Below, piece by piece: positions 18,824 to 26,832 of a DNA stretch of 64,000 bases. The translations under genes and the position numbers were made by a program. The stretch spans positions 62,001 through 126,000 of the forward strand of contig NZ_JBEWZI010000004.1 of assembly GCF_040566545.1 (NCBI RefSeq), written 5' to 3'. This DNA comes from Uliginosibacterium flavum. Lineage in GTDB: Bacteria; Pseudomonadota; Gammaproteobacteria; Burkholderiales; Rhodocyclaceae. The stretch's first letter is position 1; the number at the start of each line of letters is the position of its first letter. The notes below the pieces were generated by a model. The model ran no database searches, was not told the DNA's origin, and worked only from the letters and a program-made list of their open reading frames with translations.

Positions 18824-19635
18824 CTCTCGGACATCGCAACAGCCTCTCCGACCTCAGCCTGCGGGTCACCCTGTGGGGTCTCGCTGCGCTTTCCATCATC
18901 CTGCTGATGGCGCCGACGCTGGTCGTGCTGATCGTCTCTTTCACCAGCGGCTTCTCGCTGAAATTCCCGCCGCCGGGCTATTCGCTGCGCTGGTACGAGG
19001 CGCTGTTCGAAGCCTGGCAACTGCACTTCGCCGCATGGAACAGCATCAAGATTGCCGGCCTCACGACCCTGCTATCGGTCGTGCTGGGGGTTTCTGCCTC
19101 ACTGGGCATCGCGCGTTCAGAAAAGATGATGGCCCGCGTGCTAGATTCATTTTTCATGTCCCCCCTGATCCTGCCGGCGCTGGCCTTCGGGCTGGCAGCG
19201 TTGATCTTCTTCAGTCAGCTCGGCATGAGCGCCTCGGTCACCACGCTGGTGATCGGCCACACCGTCGTGTGCATTCCCTATGTGATGCGCACCACCGTCG
19301 CGGCGCTGGCCCAGCTCCCGGCTACCCTGCTCGAAAGCTCGGCCAGTCTGGGTGCCGACCGCTGGTACTCGTTCCGCCGCGTTACCCTACCGCTGATTGC
19401 GCCGGGCATCGCCGCTGGCGCCTTCATCGCCTTCATGTCCAGCTTCGACAACGTGCCCGTCTCGCTCTTCCTGCGCGACGCCCGCACCGACATGCTGCCA
19501 ATTCGCATGTGGCAAGACCTGGAAGGCAAGCTTGACGTCACCATCGCCGCACTTTCAGGCGTGATGATCTTCGCCACCCTGATCCTGATGATCGTGATGG
19601 AGAAGCTCACGGGGATTACGAAGCGCATGCGCTGA
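18820..19635 (+). CDS. ABC transporter permease (PotC type)
   Basis: 271 residues from the ATG at 18820, overlapping the previous stop. A longer reading from 18541 is a shadow inside the first permease. It has six membrane segments and an EAA loop around LLESSASLGADRWYSFRRVTLP. It is last in the transporter operon, and a bidirectional hairpin (19660-19685) separates it from the convergent transthyretin-like gene. Confidence 0.92.
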   Translation: MTLGHRNSLSDLSLRVTLWGLAALSIILLMAPTLVVLIVSFTSGFSLKFPPPGYSLRWYEALFEAWQLHFAAWNSIKIAGLTTLLSVVLGVSASLGIARSEKMMARVLDSFFMSPLILPALAFGLAALIFFSQLGMSASVTTLVIGHTVVCIPYVMRTTVAALAQLPATLLESSASLGADRWYSFRRVTLPLIAPGIAAGAFIAFMSSFDNVPVSLFLRDARTDMLPIRMWQDLEGKLDVTIAALSGVMIFATLILMIVMEKLTGITKRMR

Positions 19636-19659
19636 CATCCCAGCACCCCTCTCCCCCAA

Positions 19660-19685
19660 CCCCTCTCCCGCACGCGGGAGAGGGG
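19660..19685. terminator. Bidirectional hairpin between convergent genes
   Basis: CCCCTCTCCCG pairs with CGGGAGAGGGG across a very short loop, an 11-bp stem. It sits between the ends of the permease gene and of the transthyretin-like gene, as expected for a shared terminator, though T runs are lacking. Confidence 0.55.
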
Positions 19686-19699
19686 AGTGGCAACGACGT

Positions 19700-20044
19700 T
19701 CAGGCCCCGCGAAACAAAGAGTAGCCCCAGGGCGTCATTTTCAAAGGCAGATGATAGTGCTGCGACGGATCACGAATCACAAAGCGGAAGGGCAGCACGT
19801 CGAGAATGCCCGGCGCGCTGCCGCTGGCCTCAAAGTAGGCGCCTGCGTAGAAGCGCGCCTCGTAGGTGCCCACCACGATGACCTCGGTGCGCGTTACAGG
19901 GTCTTCCCACACGCCGATCTCACTCAGGGTACCTCTCCCCAGCAAGCGACTCTCCGGCGCCAGCATCCACAATTCCACCTGCATGCCACGCGCCGGAACG
20001 CCTCGCGCCACATCCACCCCGTGCATCGATATTCCACCAGCCAT
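19700..20044 (-). CDS. Transthyretin/5-hydroxyisourate hydrolase-like protein
   Basis: 114 residues from the ATG at 20044, preceded by GAGGGGA at a good distance. The N-terminal ISMHGVDVARGVPARG aligns with the HIUase signature, including its first catalytic His. The C-terminal part (FVIRDPSQHYHLPLKMTPWG) matches the second His region. The segment that usually carries the catalytic Arg (TNxDGR) is not recognisable, and the final tetrapeptide reads FRGA in place of YRGS. It may therefore not hydrolyse 5-hydroxyisourate. No uricase or OHCU decarboxylase is nearby. In this cluster it may act on, or bind, a related cyclic ureide (inference). It is divergent from the MFS gene 40 bases away. Confidence 0.7.
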   Translation of the reverse strand: MAGGISMHGVDVARGVPARGMQVELWMLAPESRLLGRGTLSEIGVWEDPVTRTEVIVVGTYEARFYAGAYFEASGSAPGILDVLPFRFVIRDPSQHYHLPLKMTPWGYSLFRGA

Positions 20045-20084
20045 ATCCATTCCCCTCATCAGAGCTATTGTCGAGTGCAGTCGC

Positions 20085-21305
20085 ATGCCTGAGGCTCGTC
20101 CCGAAAACTCCACTCGCAAGGAGCGTGCCCTGCTGTGGCCTGCCCTCGCCAGCATGACGGCAGTACAAGCCGTGATAGCGGCCGGCATTTTCGGTCTGGG
20201 CATTGCAGCCCCTTTGATCGGTCTCCCGGTAGCGCAACTCGGCTGGCTCAACGCACTCATCTTTGGCCTCGGTGCCTGTGGTGCCTCGCAAGCTGGCGGG
20301 TTGTGCCAGCGCTGGGGTGGGGTACGCGTAACCATTGCCTGTGTGAGCTGCGTTCTGCTGGCCAGCCTGCTGCTGAGTTTGCCCCTGAGCATCACGGTAT
20401 GGCCTGCCGCGATCCTGCTGGGTCTGGCCTTCGGCCCTGAAACCCCGGCCAGCTCAGCCAGCCTGGTGCGCGTCACCACGCCCGCGCAGCGCAACGGAGT
20501 GATTGCCCTGCGCCAGACCGGCAATCAATGGGGCGCCATCGCCGCCTCGCTGTGCCTGCCAATGCTTATGGGATACAACCGGACAGCAGCTTTCGGACTG
20601 CTGGCGCTTCTCTGCCTATTGCTCATCGCCGCCCTGATGTCACTACTCAGGATTGATCAGATCCCCCTATCCGACGCCGGCAGCGCAGGCAGTTTCAGCC
20701 ATGCCTTGCTGCCAACTCTGGCCGCACAATGCCGCAGCCCCGGCATGCCCGCCTTGCTTGCCCTCTCGGCCAGTTATGCGGCCATTCAGATCGCCATCAA
20801 TGGTTTTGCCTTCTCTTATCTGGTACGCGTTCTGGAGCTTGCACCCGCCATCGCCGGAATCCTGCTTGCCACCGCCCAAGGCGCCGGACTAGTCGCGCGT
20901 ATCCTGCTCGGCACCTGGGCACGTCACGCCACCAGCACAGCGCTTGCCTTGGGCTGGATTGGCCCCGGCATCGCGCTCAGCGTCACCACCCTTGCGCTGA
21001 TGCCGGCGGGGCAGGCCAGCGCGCTCTTGTATCTGCTGATGTTCGCCGTCGGTTTTCTCGCCTCGGGCTGGAATGGCTTGCTGCTGGCCGAACTGTCGCG
21101 CCGGGCTGGCCCCAGCCGCACCGCTGCGTGGACAGGCGCCACGATGACCGTCAGCTATGCCGGTCTGGTGACGGCTCCGCTGCTTTTCACCCTGAGCAGC
21201 GTCGGCATGCGCAGCACCTATCTTGTACTGGCGGCTGCCTGCGGCCTGAGTGGCATCGCCGTGCTACTGAGCAGGCCGGCACAGAGTGGTGCAAAAACAC
21301 AGTAA
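20085..21305 (+). CDS. MFS transporter
   Basis: 406 residues from the ATG at 20085; the reading frame is open further upstream but overlaps the divergent transthyretin-like gene. About twelve hydrophobic segments are visible. The family loop between helices 2 and 3 is degenerate (GGLCQRWGGVRVT). An ALRQTGNQWG stretch occurs in helix 5. It resembles CynX/NreB-like MFS permeases of unknown substrate. It lies between the HIUase-like gene and gntR and is probably part of the same catabolic regulon. Confidence 0.85.
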   Translation: MPEARPENSTRKERALLWPALASMTAVQAVIAAGIFGLGIAAPLIGLPVAQLGWLNALIFGLGACGASQAGGLCQRWGGVRVTIACVSCVLLASLLLSLPLSITVWPAAILLGLAFGPETPASSASLVRVTTPAQRNGVIALRQTGNQWGAIAASLCLPMLMGYNRTAAFGLLALLCLLLIAALMSLLRIDQIPLSDAGSAGSFSHALLPTLAAQCRSPGMPALLALSASYAAIQIAINGFAFSYLVRVLELAPAIAGILLATAQGAGLVARILLGTWARHATSTALALGWIGPGIALSVTTLALMPAGQASALLYLLMFAVGFLASGWNGLLLAELSRRAGPSRTAAWTGATMTVSYAGLVTAPLLFTLSSVGMRSTYLVLAAACGLSGIAVLLSRPAQSGAKTQ

Positions 21306-21322
21306 ACGCACCAGCGCGGCGC

Positions 21323-21340
21323 ATGATTGTGAACAATCAT
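21323..21340. promoter_or_regulatory. Putative GntR operator 2 (autoregulation)
   Basis: ATGATTGTGAACAATCAT is a perfect 18-base palindrome with the TTGT-GA-ACAA core, 80 bases before the gntR start. Confidence 0.7.
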
Positions 21341-21420
21341 TCCTTAACTTAATGCGCCCCACGTATGCGACGCGTACAATCCGCGCAAATCTTCAATCTC
21401 AAGCCAGCGCCCGCCTGCCC

Positions 21421-22107
21421 ATGAACACCATCGCCAAGTCTGAAAAATCGGACATCGCCCTGATCGCCGAGCGCATCACCAACGCCGTGATGGAGCATCG
21501 CCTGCCCCCCGGCGTGAAGCTTGCCGAAGAGCGTCTGGCTGAAGCCTTCAAGGTCAGCCGCACCAAGGTTCGCCACGCCCTCACCGTGCTCGCCAAGGAA
21601 GGCTTGGTCACGCTTTACCCCAATCGCGGAGCCTTCGTCGCCAGCCCCTCGGTACAAGATGCGCGGGAGCTTTTCGCCACCCGCCGCCTGCTCGAACCGG
21701 AAGTGGTACGCAAGGTCATCGACCGCGCCGGCAAAGCCGAACTACGCCGCCTGCGCGCCCATATCGCCAAGGAAGCAGAAGCCCGTCTCGCCAACGACCG
21801 GCGCGCGGTCATCAAGCTCTCCGGCGAATTTCACATGCTGCTCGCCAAGCTCAGCGGCAACCCTTACATCAGCAAATTGATGGACGAGTTATGCCCGCTG
21901 ACCTGCCTCATCATTGCGCTCTACGACTCGCCGCAAACCCCGGCCTGTCCCGAGGATGAGCATATCCGCATCGTCGAGGCCATCGAACTCAAGGACGAAG
22001 CCACCGCCGTCTCCCTCATGCTGCACCACCTGCAACATGTGGAAAACGAACTCAAACTCTCGGTCGACGAGAAAGTCGATATCGACTGGGAAAAGATGTT
22101 CGCCTGA
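21421..22107 (+). CDS. GntR-family regulator, FCD subfamily
   Basis: 228 residues from the ATG at 21421. The N-terminal winged helix (about 5-75) contains PGVKLAEERLAEAFKVSRTK and the wing LVTLYPNRGAFVA. The C-terminal all-helical FCD domain (about 85-215) has the pattern of Asp and His residues that bind metal and effector (DEHIRIVEAI, MLHHLQHVE). FCD regulators often sense organic acids, amino acids or amide-derived metabolites and repress catabolic genes. Three palindromes with TTGT-NN-ACAA cores at 15554, 21323 and 22184 are likely targets, which ties the transporter/amidase, itself, and the hydantoinase operon to one signal. Confidence 0.88.
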   Translation: MNTIAKSEKSDIALIAERITNAVMEHRLPPGVKLAEERLAEAFKVSRTKVRHALTVLAKEGLVTLYPNRGAFVASPSVQDARELFATRRLLEPEVVRKVIDRAGKAELRRLRAHIAKEAEARLANDRRAVIKLSGEFHMLLAKLSGNPYISKLMDELCPLTCLIIALYDSPQTPACPEDEHIRIVEAIELKDEATAVSLMLHHLQHVENELKLSVDEKVDIDWEKMFA

Positions 22108-22183
22108 GCCGTTTCGCCCAGCCTGCGCTGCCAAGGCAGGAATAAAGCTAATCACACACTTTTCCTGGCCCGTCTCTTGCTAG

Positions 22184-22197
22184 AATTGTTCACAATT
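22184..22197. promoter_or_regulatory. Putative GntR operator 3
   Basis: AATTGTTCACAATT is a 14-base palindrome with the TTGT-TC-ACAA core, about 50 bases before the decarboxylase-like gene. Confidence 0.65.
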
Positions 22198-22246
22198 TAT
22201 TGAACATTCATGAGCCCGCATATGTGGCTCGGAAAGAGACCCGTCC

Positions 22247-22978
22247 ATGAGCACGCCGCGCACCCTGCTGGGCATTCTGACACCTTCTTCCAACACCTCG
22301 CTGGAGCCGCTGACCAGCGCGTTGTGCGCAACTGCGCCCGGAGTATCCGCGCACTTCGCACGTTTTCCGGTGACCGAGATCTCACTCAAGCCGCTGGCAC
22401 TGGGCCAGTTCGACGACGAAAAAATCCTCGCCGCCGCACGCCTGCTGGCTGATGCCAAGGTGCAGTGCATCGGCTGGAGCGGCACATCATCGGGCTGGCT
22501 GGGGCTCGAAGCAGATCGCATCCTGTGCCGCCGCATCGAAGATGCCACAGGCATTCCCGCCACCACCTCAACCCTGGCGCTCAAGGAAATCATGGAGAAG
22601 ACCGCCCGCACGACTTTGGGTCTGGTCACACCCTACCTCGATGATGTGCAGGCCAAGATCCTCAGCAACTTCGCCAGCGAACGCATGCAGTGCATTGCCG
22701 AACGCCACCTGGGTATCTGCGTGAACTTCGATTTCTCAGAGGTCAGCGAAGCCCAGCTGAGCGAGATGGTGGCCACAGTGGCGGCAGCCAAACCGGATGC
22801 CATTACCACCTTCTGCACCAATCTCAAGGCCGCGCATCTGGCTGAAGCCTGGGAGGCTGCATACGGCATTGCCATCTACGACACAGTCAGCACCGTGGTC
22901 TGGAAAATGCTGCGCATGCAAGGCTATGACACCACGCAGATCAAGGGCTGGGGCAGCCTGTTCACTGAGGTTCAGTAA
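22247..22978 (+). CDS. Arylmalonate decarboxylase / maleate isomerase-like protein
   Basis: 243 residues of the Asp/Glu racemase superfamily. LGILTPSSNTSLEP at residues 8-21 is the usual N-terminus. The first catalytic Cys of maleate isomerases and racemases is replaced by Gly79 (GWSGTSSG), while the second is kept as Cys190 (TTFCTN). That is the arrangement of arylmalonate decarboxylase, and segments such as TPYLDDVQAKI also match that enzyme. A decarboxylation or C-C lyase step on a malonate-type intermediate is therefore more likely than racemisation (inference). It is first gene of an operon with the hydantoinase, whose ATG overlaps its stop (TAATG). A GntR operator lies upstream. Confidence 0.78.
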   Translation: MSTPRTLLGILTPSSNTSLEPLTSALCATAPGVSAHFARFPVTEISLKPLALGQFDDEKILAAARLLADAKVQCIGWSGTSSGWLGLEADRILCRRIEDATGIPATTSTLALKEIMEKTARTTLGLVTPYLDDVQAKILSNFASERMQCIAERHLGICVNFDFSEVSEAQLSEMVATVAAAKPDAITTFCTNLKAAHLAEAWEAAYGIAIYDTVSTVVWKMLRMQGYDTTQIKGWGSLFTEVQ

Positions 22979-24423
22979 TGGCTGATTTCGATTTGGTGAT
23001 CCGCAACGCGCGCTGCGTTACGGCCGCCGATATCTTCGATGCAGACATCGGCATCAAGGACGGCCGCATCGCCTCACTGGGCCAGCAACTTGCCGCCGGC
23101 AAGGAGGAGATCGACGCGGCCGGCCGCTACGTGCTGCCCGGCGGTGTAGACGGCCACTGCCACCTCGATCAGCCGATGAGCGACGGCTCGAAGATAGCCG
23201 ATGACTTTCTCTCAGGTACGCGCTCGGCTGCCTGCGGCGGCACCACCACGGTGATCCCCTTCGCCTGTCAGATGAAGGGCCAGAGCCTGCGCGCCGCGGT
23301 GGAGGACTATCACCTGCGCGCCGGCGACAAGGCCTGCATCGACTACGCCTTCCATCTGATCGTCTCCGACCCCACGCCGCATGTACTGACCGAAGAGCTG
23401 CCCGCACTAATACGCGAGGGCTATACCTCGTTCAAGATCTACATGACTTATGACGATCTCAAGTTGAATGACCGCCAGATCCTCGATGTACTCTCGGTCG
23501 CCCGAGATGAGGGCGCCATGGTCATGCTGCACGCCGAAAACAGCGACTGCATCGCCTGGCTCACCCAGCGCCTGCTGGCCGCTGGCAAGCGCGCACCGAA
23601 GTACCATGCAGCCTCGCGCCCCATGCTGGTGGAACGTGAAGCCACACACCGCGCAATAGCCTTGGCCGAGCTGGTCGACGTGCCCATCCTGATCGTGCAC
23701 GTCTCGGGTCGCGAAGCGGTCGAGCAGATCCAGTGGGCACAGGCACAAGGCCTCAAGGTGTATGCCGAAACCTGTCCGCAATACCTTTTTCTCACAGCTG
23801 CGGATCTGGGCATCGACGAGCACGCACAGCACGGCGCGCATCAGGGCGCCAAGTGCATCTGCAGCCCGCCACCACGCGACGCGGCCAACCAGCAAGTGAT
23901 CTGGGACGGCCTGCAATCGGGCGTGTTCGCCGTGTTTTCGTCTGACCACGCGCCCTTCCGCTTCGATGATCAGCATGGCAAGTTCATTACCGGTCAGGAT
24001 GCCGCCTTCAATCAGATCCCGAATGGCATACCGGGTCTGGAGACACGGCTGGCGCTCCTGTTCTCGGCCGGCGTGCTGAGCGGGCGTCTGGATATCTGCG
24101 AGTTCGTCGCGCTCACCTCCACCAATGTCGCCAAGATGTACGGCCTCTATCCGCGCAAAGGCTCGATTGCCATTGGCGCCGACGCCGACCTCGTGATCTG
24201 GGATACCGGGCTGGAGCGAATCATCCGCAATGCCGACCTGCACCACGCCGTCGACTACACGCCCTACGAGGGCCAGCGCGTGCAGGCCTGGCCGCGCACC
24301 ACGCTGTCGCGCGGTAAAGTGGTCGCTGATGCCGGCAGTTTTCTCGGGACACAGGGGCACGGTCAGTTCCTGCCCTGTGATCTGCCTGCGCCAGCCAAGC
24401 CCAGAGTACGCAGCAGCGCCTGA
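22978..24423 (+). CDS. Dihydropyrimidinase/hydantoinase family amidohydrolase
   Basis: 481 residues. It opens cyclic amide rings such as hydantoins or dihydropyrimidines to N-carbamoyl acids. The metal centre is visible: His60 and His62 in GHCHLD, the carboxylated Lys153 in SFKIYMTYD, His185 in HAEN, His241 in HVSG and the catalytic Asp323 in SDHAPF. The length is typical. No N-carbamoylase is present in the cluster, so the ring-opened product is presumably handled by the amidase at 14067 or by the decarboxylase-like gene upstream. It is translationally coupled to the previous gene and 4 bases upstream of the hydratase-like gene. Confidence 0.93.
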   Translation: MADFDLVIRNARCVTAADIFDADIGIKDGRIASLGQQLAAGKEEIDAAGRYVLPGGVDGHCHLDQPMSDGSKIADDFLSGTRSAACGGTTTVIPFACQMKGQSLRAAVEDYHLRAGDKACIDYAFHLIVSDPTPHVLTEELPALIREGYTSFKIYMTYDDLKLNDRQILDVLSVARDEGAMVMLHAENSDCIAWLTQRLLAAGKRAPKYHAASRPMLVEREATHRAIALAELVDVPILIVHVSGREAVEQIQWAQAQGLKVYAETCPQYLFLTAADLGIDEHAQHGAHQGAKCICSPPPRDAANQQVIWDGLQSGVFAVFSSDHAPFRFDDQHGKFITGQDAAFNQIPNGIPGLETRLALLFSAGVLSGRLDICEFVALTSTNVAKMYGLYPRKGSIAIGADADLVIWDTGLERIIRNADLHHAVDYTPYEGQRVQAWPRTTLSRGKVVADAGSFLGTQGHGQFLPCDLPAPAKPRVRSSA

Positions 24424-24427
24424 AAAC

Positions 24428-25204
24428 ATGACTCAAATCCAGACCCTTGCCGAACGCCTGATCGCCGCACGCCAACGCAAACAGCCCCTTGCTGCGGACG
24501 ACTTTGCGGCGCTGCAAGCACTCACCCGCAGCGAAGCCTATGCCGTGCAAGCGGCTGTCTGGCAGGCGCAGAAGGGTAGCGTCAGGCCGCAGGCCTGGAA
24601 GATCGGCGGCAGTTCAGATCAACCCTCGCCAGTGCGCGCCGCCATGCCGGAAATTATCCGCACCGGCGCCAGCACACCGCAAACGCGCTTTCGCTGCTTC
24701 GGCATCGAGACCGAGATTGCCGTGCGCTTTGGAAAAGCGCTGTCACCCCGCGCCACACCCTATGCTTATGACGAGGTGCTGGCCGCCATCGATACGGCAC
24801 ATGTCGCCATCGAGATCGTGGACACCGCTCTGGCTGACCATGCCACAGCCGGCCCGATTGCCTGCCTTGGTGACAGCATGCTGCACGGCAGTTTCGTGCT
24901 GGGCGATGTCTTCACCGACTGGCGCACGCTCGACTGGCGCACGCTGAGCGCGCACAGCTTCATTGATGAGCAGCTTGTCGCCGAGCGCACGGGTGGCCAT
25001 CCGCATATCGACCCTTTCACCCTGCTGCCCTGGTGGGCCAGCTCCGGTGCGCTGGATTGGGGCGGCGTACAGGCTGGCGACATCGTGACCACCGGCACCT
25101 GGAACGGCATGCATTTTGCGGCCGCTCCACGCAGTTTCGACGCACGCTTCACCGACGCCAACGGACATGTGCTCGGCAGCGCCAGCGTCATCTTCAGCTT
25201 GTAA
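24428..25204 (+). CDS. 2-keto-4-pentenoate hydratase-like protein (MhpD/FAH superfamily)
   Basis: 258 residues from the ATG at 24428, four bases after the hydantoinase stop. FGIETEIAVRFGK (about 95-107) has the Glu-x-Glu metal site of the fumarylacetoacetase/MhpD superfamily. Later come LADHATAGPIACLGDSMLHG and GDIVTTGTWNG. Family members add water to, or decarboxylate, 2-oxo-enoic acids, which suggests that ring opening leads to an unsaturated keto acid. It is last gene of the three-gene operon; a 149-base gap separates it from the TSUP gene. Confidence 0.85.
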   Translation: MTQIQTLAERLIAARQRKQPLAADDFAALQALTRSEAYAVQAAVWQAQKGSVRPQAWKIGGSSDQPSPVRAAMPEIIRTGASTPQTRFRCFGIETEIAVRFGKALSPRATPYAYDEVLAAIDTAHVAIEIVDTALADHATAGPIACLGDSMLHGSFVLGDVFTDWRTLDWRTLSAHSFIDEQLVAERTGGHPHIDPFTLLPWWASSGALDWGGVQAGDIVTTGTWNGMHFAAAPRSFDARFTDANGHVLGSASVIFSL

Positions 25205-25353
25205 GAAGCTGTTCACGATCCCTCAAAATTTGGAATATCCGCCCACGAAAATCCGCATCACTGCCGGCGGTCTTCGTTTCATAACTGAAGCCCATCTCTG
25301 GTATGTAAACACTCACGCTAAATGCCTAAATAGTTTTTACATAGGAAATTAAG

Positions 25354-26154
25354 ATGATCGATTTCTGGTACGCCAGCTATGTCGTGCTTGGTCTGATAGC
25401 TGGTTTTTTAGGTGGTTTGCTGGGTATCGGAGGCGGGATTGTGATGGTTCCCGTGCTGATGATGATATTCGCTACGCAGAGCTTCTCACCTGAACATGTG
25501 ATGCATCTGGCGCTCGGAACCTCAATGGCAGGAATCATTTTCAGTTCGCTAGCCAGCGCCAGAACACATCATGCTCACGGTGCTGTTCGATGGATTGTCG
25601 TGCGGAATATCACCCCCGGAATTTTCCTTGGTGCCATGCTTGGCACACGCGTAGCCACCCTGATTCCTACTCGTGAATTAGTCATTTTCTTTGGCTGCTT
25701 CGTGCTTTTCATTGCACTCCAAATGCTATTGAAGTTCCAGCCAAAGCCTGGACGTAAACTACCTGAAGCGCTGGGGCAGGCCAGCGTTGGCCTGGGCATT
25801 GGCGGGCTTTCGGCGCTTGTGGCAATCGGAGGCGGCTCACTTACCGTTCCCTGGCTGCTTCGCTGCAACCTGACTATCCAGCAAGCGATTGGTAGCTCCG
25901 CAGCGATCGGTCTGCCGATAGCCGTATTCGGCTCCGCTGGCTACATTTGGAACGGCTACGGAGCCTCTGGATTGCCAGCCAGGAGCCTTGGCTTCATTTA
26001 TCTACCAGCGCTTTCATGCATGCTCGTAGCCAGCACACTGGCGGCTCCATTTGGAGCCCGGCTCGCTCACCGCATGCCGGTTGCACTGCTCAAACAAGTC
26101 TTCGCTGTGCTGCTCATCGCAATGGCAATCAAAATGCTATGGACCGTGATCTAG
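25354..26154 (+). CDS. TSUP-family membrane protein (TauE/SafE)
   Basis: 266 residues with about eight hydrophobic segments in two related halves, each with a glycine-rich motif: GGLLGIGGGIVMVP near residue 20 and LVAIGGGSLTVPW near residue 155. The family exports or imports sulfite, sulfoacetate and other organic anions. It is convergent with the racemase-like gene seven bases away. It could export an anionic breakdown product of the cluster, but the substrate is not shown by the sequence. Confidence 0.85.
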   Translation: MIDFWYASYVVLGLIAGFLGGLLGIGGGIVMVPVLMMIFATQSFSPEHVMHLALGTSMAGIIFSSLASARTHHAHGAVRWIVVRNITPGIFLGAMLGTRVATLIPTRELVIFFGCFVLFIALQMLLKFQPKPGRKLPEALGQASVGLGIGGLSALVAIGGGSLTVPWLLRCNLTIQQAIGSSAAIGLPIAVFGSAGYIWNGYGASGLPARSLGFIYLPALSCMLVASTLAAPFGARLAHRMPVALLKQVFAVLLIAMAIKMLWTVI

Positions 26155-26161
26155 CCCAGAG

Positions 26162-26830
26162 CTACGAACTTGATGCACGGCAGCGTTGCACAGCGAGTCG
26201 CACAGCGGCTGCGACAGGCTCGATAAGCGGCACGCCCAGTTGCGGTGCGATGATTTGCGCAGCGCTGGCGAGTGGGCCGCCGCCGATGACGATGGCCTCT
26301 GCGCCGTCAAGACGGGTGGCTTGTTGACAGCTCTCTAGCAGAGCTGCGGCCAAGCGCGTGGTGCTTTGCATGGTGTGCATCATGTCGCCTGCGGTGATGC
26401 GCACCGACACCAGCGTGTCGGCGTGGCCGTATTGCTCGGCAGTACGCCTCAGGCTATCCAGAAGTGCTGGCGTGGTAGTGACGATAGCATAACGACGTCC
26501 CCCGGCGGCAGCCTCGGAGATGCCGGCTTCGGCAATACCGGTGACGGGAATGGCGAGGCGCTCGCGCAGGGCCAGCAGACCGGGGTCGCCAAAACCCGCA
26601 ATGATGAGGGCATCGAAACCCTCTGCCGCCACCTTAACGCCATAGTTCTGTACGACGAGTACGGCGGCGGCAAGGGCGGCTTCGTCGACAATGAGGGATT
26701 CGCCGGTGGGCGCCGTGCGCCCCTCAATCTGCACACCAGCCGTCAGCGCCTGCTTTGCGATATCCAGCATCATCTGCGTGGTGTCGGCATTGGTGTTGGG
26801 GTTAAGCAGGGCGATGCGTTTGCTGAGCAT
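26162..26830 (-). CDS. Asp/Glu/hydantoin racemase homologue lacking both catalytic Cys
   Basis: 222 residues with the family start RIALLNPNTN and the overall pattern of hydantoin racemases. The first catalytic Cys, normally in ACFGDPG, is Gly79 here (AGFGDPGL). The second, normally in LGC, is Gly184 (IGGGPLA). Both thiols of the two-base mechanism are thus missing, so racemase activity by the known mechanism is not expected. It may be a binding protein or catalyse another reaction. It is last gene of the leftward dipeptide-type ABC operon (next gene ends 2 bases upstream), which suggests that it works on the imported compound. Confidence 0.8.
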   Translation of the reverse strand: MLSKRIALLNPNTNADTTQMMLDIAKQALTAGVQIEGRTAPTGESLIVDEAALAAAVLVVQNYGVKVAAEGFDALIIAGFGDPGLLALRERLAIPVTGIAEAGISEAAAGGRRYAIVTTTPALLDSLRRTAEQYGHADTLVSVRITAGDMMHTMQSTTRLAAALLESCQQATRLDGAEAIVIGGGPLASAAQIIAPQLGVPLIEPVAAAVRLAVQRCRASSS

Positions 26831-26832
26831 GC

